Positions 60,997 through 64,000 of a stretch of DNA of 64,000 nt are shown piece after piece. The first letter of the stretch is position 1. Each line of letters begins with the position of its first letter. A program made the translations under genes and the position numbers. Location: positions 84,626 to 148,625 of the forward strand of contig JANNCV010000026.1 of assembly GCA_031386985.1 (NCBI GenBank), read 5' to 3'. The notes beneath the pieces were generated by a model. It was not told the origin of the DNA. It did not search any database and saw only the letters and a list, made by a program, of their open reading frames with translations. The DNA is from JANJUB01 sp031386985. GTDB taxonomy: Bacteria; Armatimonadota; Fimbriimonadia; Fimbriimonadales; Fimbriimonadaceae.

Positions 60997-61935
60997 ATGC
61001 GGTCATCTCGGTTTCTGGCAACATTACAATCTTATCAGGGCCTACTCGGTCTGGCTCTGCTGTTGGCGGCGGCCTATTTCTTGGAGCCTACTGTCTTTTA
61101 TTCGGGCGACAACCTTTCCAATATTTTGAACCAGCTTGCCGTCCCCGGAATTCTTGCCGTCGGTATGACCTTCGTGATTCTGACGGGCGGAATTGACTTG
61201 AGCATCGGTTCACTCTTGGGGTTGCTCAATTGCATTACTGCAACCTGGATCGTCAAGGATTCCTCGGTCGGAATGACTACTGGTTATGTTCTACTCGTGG
61301 GCTCGTTAGTGGGAGCATTGATTGGTTACTTGATTTCGGTTACCCGGCTTCAGCCGTTTGTCGTCACCCTCGCGTCGATGGTGAGTTTGCGCGGAATCGC
61401 CTTCGTCTATACGGGTCGCGGTAACGTAAGTGGGCTTGGAGATAAGCTCAAATTTTTGACAGAGCGCCAGTTTGGGGTTCCGCTTAGCGCTTGGATCATG
61501 CTCGCCATAACTGTCATTGCGGCCTTTGTTTTGAAGAAAACGGTGTTTGGGCGTTCAGTTTATGCGGTCGGCGGTAACGAAGAGGCGGCGAGATATGCCG
61601 GGATTTCGATTCCTGCGATCCGAATTGGAGCCTACAGTATCAACGGTTTCTGTATCGGCTTGGCGGCGCTGGTGTTTACGGCTCGAAACACGAACGGAGA
61701 CCCCAGCGCGGGGCTCGGATATGAACTTGATGCGATAACGGCGGTAGTTGTGGGAGGAAGCTCCTTGTTAGGCGGGATCGGAGGCGTAATGGGAACGTTT
61801 GTTGGCGGGTTGTTCATCGTTTGTTTGAATGTATTGTTGATTCTAAAGGGCGTCGATCAACAAATCGGCAACGGCTGGAAAGGAGTCATTATCATTATCG
61901 CGGTATATTTGCAGAACCTCAATCGGAGAACCTGA
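60997..61935 (+). CDS. Sugar ABC transporter permease (RbsC-like)
   Basis: This 312-residue inner-membrane protein has about eight to ten helices and the RbsC-type signature GGIDLSIGSLLGLLNC and the EAA-like loop region GGNEEAARYAGISI, followed by AVVVGGSSLLGGIGG. It takes up a sugar such as ribose, xylose, galactose or fucose together with the binding lipoprotein that follows after 2 bp. The ATPase (RbsA-like) is not in this window. Confidence 0.92.
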   Translation: MRSSRFLATLQSYQGLLGLALLLAAAYFLEPTVFYSGDNLSNILNQLAVPGILAVGMTFVILTGGIDLSIGSLLGLLNCITATWIVKDSSVGMTTGYVLLVGSLVGALIGYLISVTRLQPFVVTLASMVSLRGIAFVYTGRGNVSGLGDKLKFLTERQFGVPLSAWIMLAITVIAAFVLKKTVFGRSVYAVGGNEEAARYAGISIPAIRIGAYSINGFCIGLAALVFTARNTNGDPSAGLGYELDAITAVVVGGSSLLGGIGGVMGTFVGGLFIVCLNVLLILKGVDQQIGNGWKGVIIIIAVYLQNLNRRT

Positions 61936-61937
61936 AC

Positions 61938-62900
61938 ATGACAATGAAACTCGCTCTTGCCCTCGTGGTTATCCTGCCAATCGCGGGATGCTCCTCTCCA
62001 GATGCTGAAAACAGCCCGATTTCGAAGAAAAATCGCCCCCTTGTGGTTTTTTCGCAAGCTAACTCTCAGGATCCATGGCGAAAGGTGTTTGACGCTGACA
62101 CTCAGGCGGCCGCGGATAAACACCCCGAGTTTGAATACGAGATGCGCGATGCCGCCGGTGACCCCGCCAAGCAAAACGACATTATTGATACGTTCATGAT
62201 CCGTAAGCCAAAGGTTCTTTTGGTTTCTCCAACGGAGACGGCGGTTGAAGGTTCGATTAACAAGGCTTTCGATGCAGGAACCAGCGTGATTTTGCTGGAC
62301 CGAGCCATCGAGGGGAACAAGTTTACGGCTTGGATTGGCGGCGATAACTACGACATTGCAAAGCAGGCGGGTGAGTTTGTTGCAAAGAAGCTCAACGGCA
62401 AGGGGATAATTTTGATGATTCAAGGAATCGCCGCCGCGACGCCGACCAAAGATCGCCGAAACGGCTTTATGGATGTCATCGCAAAGCACCCCGGGATGAC
62501 TATTTTGCAGGGGAACGATTGTGGATATCAGCGCCAAGCAGCACGTTCTTACATGGAAACTTTCCTTCAAAAGGGTACGGCGATTGATTGCGTTTATGCC
62601 CACAACGACGAAATGGCGATTGGGGCTCGACTCGCTTGGGATGCCGCCCACCCCACCGGGAAAGCCCCCCTGTTTGTTGGGGTTGACGCCTGTCAGCAGG
62701 AAGTGATTGACATGATCAAGTCGGGCAAGCTCGATGCAACAGTGCAATATCCAACCCCCGGCGCAAAGGCGATTGAAGTGGCGGCCGAAATTCTGAAGGG
62801 CAATTTGCCCAAAGAAAAGATGATCAAACTGCCGACGGTCTTAATCACCAAAGAGACAGTGGAAGCATACGCAGCCGCGAACCCGAACTTAGCGAAGTAG
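61938..62900 (+). CDS. Sugar ABC transporter substrate-binding lipoprotein
   Basis: This 320-residue periplasmic-binding protein of the ribose/galactose type I group has a lipobox LPIAGC (lipidated on Cys 17, two lobes joined by a hinge). Motifs: PLVVFSQANSQDPWRKVF, the first-lobe LLVSPTETAVEG, and the C-lobe YAHNDEMAIGARLAW and FVGVDACQQEVIDMI. A longer frame from 61821 is only overlap with the permease; the ATG at 61938 starts the signal peptide. Confidence 0.93.
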   Translation: MTMKLALALVVILPIAGCSSPDAENSPISKKNRPLVVFSQANSQDPWRKVFDADTQAAADKHPEFEYEMRDAAGDPAKQNDIIDTFMIRKPKVLLVSPTETAVEGSINKAFDAGTSVILLDRAIEGNKFTAWIGGDNYDIAKQAGEFVAKKLNGKGIILMIQGIAAATPTKDRRNGFMDVIAKHPGMTILQGNDCGYQRQAARSYMETFLQKGTAIDCVYAHNDEMAIGARLAWDAAHPTGKAPLFVGVDACQQEVIDMIKSGKLDATVQYPTPGAKAIEVAAEILKGNLPKEKMIKLPTVLITKETVEAYAAANPNLAK

Positions 62901-62922
62901 TCGGCATATTGCGCGCGTGCGG

Positions 62923-62928
62923 TAATTT
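62923..62928 (+). promoter_or_regulatory. -10-like element (TAATTT) of the last gene
   Basis: GCGG-TAATTT is followed by 6 nt and the ATG at 62935; no Shine-Dalgarno sequence is present. Confidence 0.5.
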
Positions 62929-62934
62929 GCACAT

Positions 62935-64000
62935 ATGCTGGCTCTTTACTTATTGGCTTGGTATGCTCCTTCGCAAATGTCTCCAATAGAAATCTGGGGG
63001 AAGGACGCGGGGATCAGGCTCGAAACTCACGGGGGTGAGATCACTGAGAGCCTCATGGTGAAGGATGCAAAGGGCATTTCGCGCGTGATTCTGATGACGC
63101 CATCCGCTCCCGGTCTTCCGATCGCGCGTTCAAATGAACTGCCAACTGCGCTTCGAAGCTCTGATACTGGGAATCTGTTTTTGGCCCCGCCCAGCTTGCG
63201 ATTTACGAGTTTCCAACAGACGAAGGCACCGTTTGGGGTTGTTGTGACTCTTACCCACCGAGCAAATGGGGTGACATTGAAAAAACAGATCACGGTGCCG
63301 GCAAATGGAGCTCGGTTCAAGATGCATTTGGATGCTGATTTCGACTCAAAGCGGTCCTCGATTGAATATCTTTTCCTTTCTTATGCCTTTACTCCCGACG
63401 GCAAGAGTGCAGTTCGTCCGGATTCGACCTTTAGCCCCGGTTTGAGGCCAAAGGCTAACCAAGTAGTTGGTGATCACTTTTTTCGCGCCCCTGCCATTTC
63501 GGCTCAAAAGGGAGCGCTTGCCGCGATCATTATGCCCGATGTTGAACACCTTGCCGAGAACCGGCCGATGCCAACGATCGTTGATTTGGACTGTGCAAGT
63601 GGGGTAGTAGACGCACCCTTGCTCTCCTACGGGTTTTGCGATCATAAGCTTGTGGGGCACGTATATTTTGCGCATGACGCCGCTCAAATGCGCCGGGTGC
63701 CCAGGCACTTGGAACTCGAAGCCGACGTAATTTTGAGCGCGGATGCCACTCCGTTTGGCGCCTATCAGATTGCTGCGGATCATTCGTGGAATGTAGGTCA
63801 CAAGTTTTTTGACAAAACCTTGCCACAGGCTATGCCGTTTGAAGATTACGCCAAAGTCTCGTATCCGGCGGCCTTCAATGAAGCTTACGGATCGAACAAA
63901 TTGGGCTGGTTTGAAGTTGAGATTGATGGGAAGATTTGCGGTGGGATACCCAGCGGCTGGGGTTTTCAGCAAGGCTGGGTGAGCTGGCAGAGTTGGTTTA
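62935..64000 (+). CDS. Putative secreted protein, C-terminus beyond window
   Basis: At least 355 residues are read without a stop to the window end. The N-terminus (MLALYLLAWYAPSQM) is a probable short signal peptide. The rest is beta-rich with repeated aromatic motifs and no catalytic signature that I recognise; the end includes GSNKLGWFEVEIDGKI and GWGFQQGWVSWQSWF. It follows the sugar-binding protein by 34 bp but has its own -10-like hexamer. A polysaccharide-active or binding role is only a guess. Confidence 0.78.
   Translation, partial: MLALYLLAWYAPSQMSPIEIWGKDAGIRLETHGGEITESLMVKDAKGISRVILMTPSAPGLPIARSNELPTALRSSDTGNLFLAPPSLRFTSFQQTKAPFGVVVTLTHRANGVTLKKQITVPANGARFKMHLDADFDSKRSSIEYLFLSYAFTPDGKSAVRPDSTFSPGLRPKANQVVGDHFFRAPAISAQKGALAAIIMPDVEHLAENRPMPTIVDLDCASGVVDAPLLSYGFCDHKLVGHVYFAHDAAQMRRVPRHLELEADVILSADATPFGAYQIAADHSWNVGHKFFDKTLPQAMPFEDYAKVSYPAAFNEAYGSNKLGWFEVEIDGKICGGIPSGWGFQQGWVSWQSWF

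Noticed and set aside
61857..62747. 296-residue minus-strand frame opposite the sugar-binding protein
   Set aside because: The plus strand encodes a clear periplasmic-binding lipoprotein; the minus frame has no recognisable domain.

Overview
The window looks like a chromosomal segment of a free-living, flagellated, heterotrophic bacterium with a two-membrane envelope. A PEP-CTERM protein, many secreted beta-propeller, BNR and S9-peptidase proteins, sulfatases, Tat-exported Gfo/Idh/MocA oxidoreductases, FolE2, a lone flagellin and short dispersed palindromic repeats best fit Armatimonadota (Fimbriimonadia-like). That assignment is an inference from gene content and style, not a database result. 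There is no prophage, plasmid, CRISPR array or complete insertion sequence. Genes run on both strands in short operons.

Layout. 1-8 kb: an unrecognised partial gene, a PEP-CTERM protein, a 21-bp tandem repeat, a secreted BNR protein, an ALDH7-type aldehyde dehydrogenase, a pirin and an endonuclease/exonuclease/phosphatase protein. 8-10.8 kb: a fucose-isomerase-like gene carrying an in-frame palindromic repeat element, preceded by a truncated second copy of its own 5' end. 10.8-17.3 kb, minus strand: a molybdenum hydroxylase operon (2Fe-2S subunit, molybdopterin subunit, XdhC, MobA-like protein), then ispE, a membrane protein and a ThuA-like protein. 17.3-30 kb: tandem HTH-PAS-PAS regulators, prolyl oligopeptidase, LmbE-like deacetylase, a Tat oxidoreductase, a fused 2-oxoacid dehydrogenase E1 with an SDR, a VOC protein and flagellin. 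30-43.8 kb: S9 peptidase, dapD, a GH29 fucosidase with PA14 domain, scpB, aconitase and a Pnkp-Hen1 RNA repair operon. 43.8-53 kb: two secreted proteins sharing a C-terminal domain, two sulfatases, folE2 with a methyltransferase, and a second Tat oxidoreductase. 53-64 kb: tRNA-Leu, acpP-fabF, creatininase, DUF554, tRNA-Ala, M32 carboxypeptidase, a cytochrome/DUF2231 fusion, an AHSA1-ArsR operon, an aroE-like gene, a sugar ABC permease with binding protein, and a partial secreted protein.

How the genes fit together. Fucosidase, two sulfatases, fucose-isomerase-like protein, two Gfo/Idh/MocA proteins and a sugar ABC system suggest use of sulfated, fucose-containing polysaccharides, although they do not form one locus. 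The most general signal is regulatory: many genes have a TANNNT hexamer 5-9 nt before the start codon and no Shine-Dalgarno sequence, which implies widespread leaderless transcription. Other unusual points are the repeat element that has become part of a protein, an ArsR gene whose only sensible start codon is ATA behind a strong Shine-Dalgarno sequence, and a perfect inverted repeat overlapping that operon's presumed -10 element.
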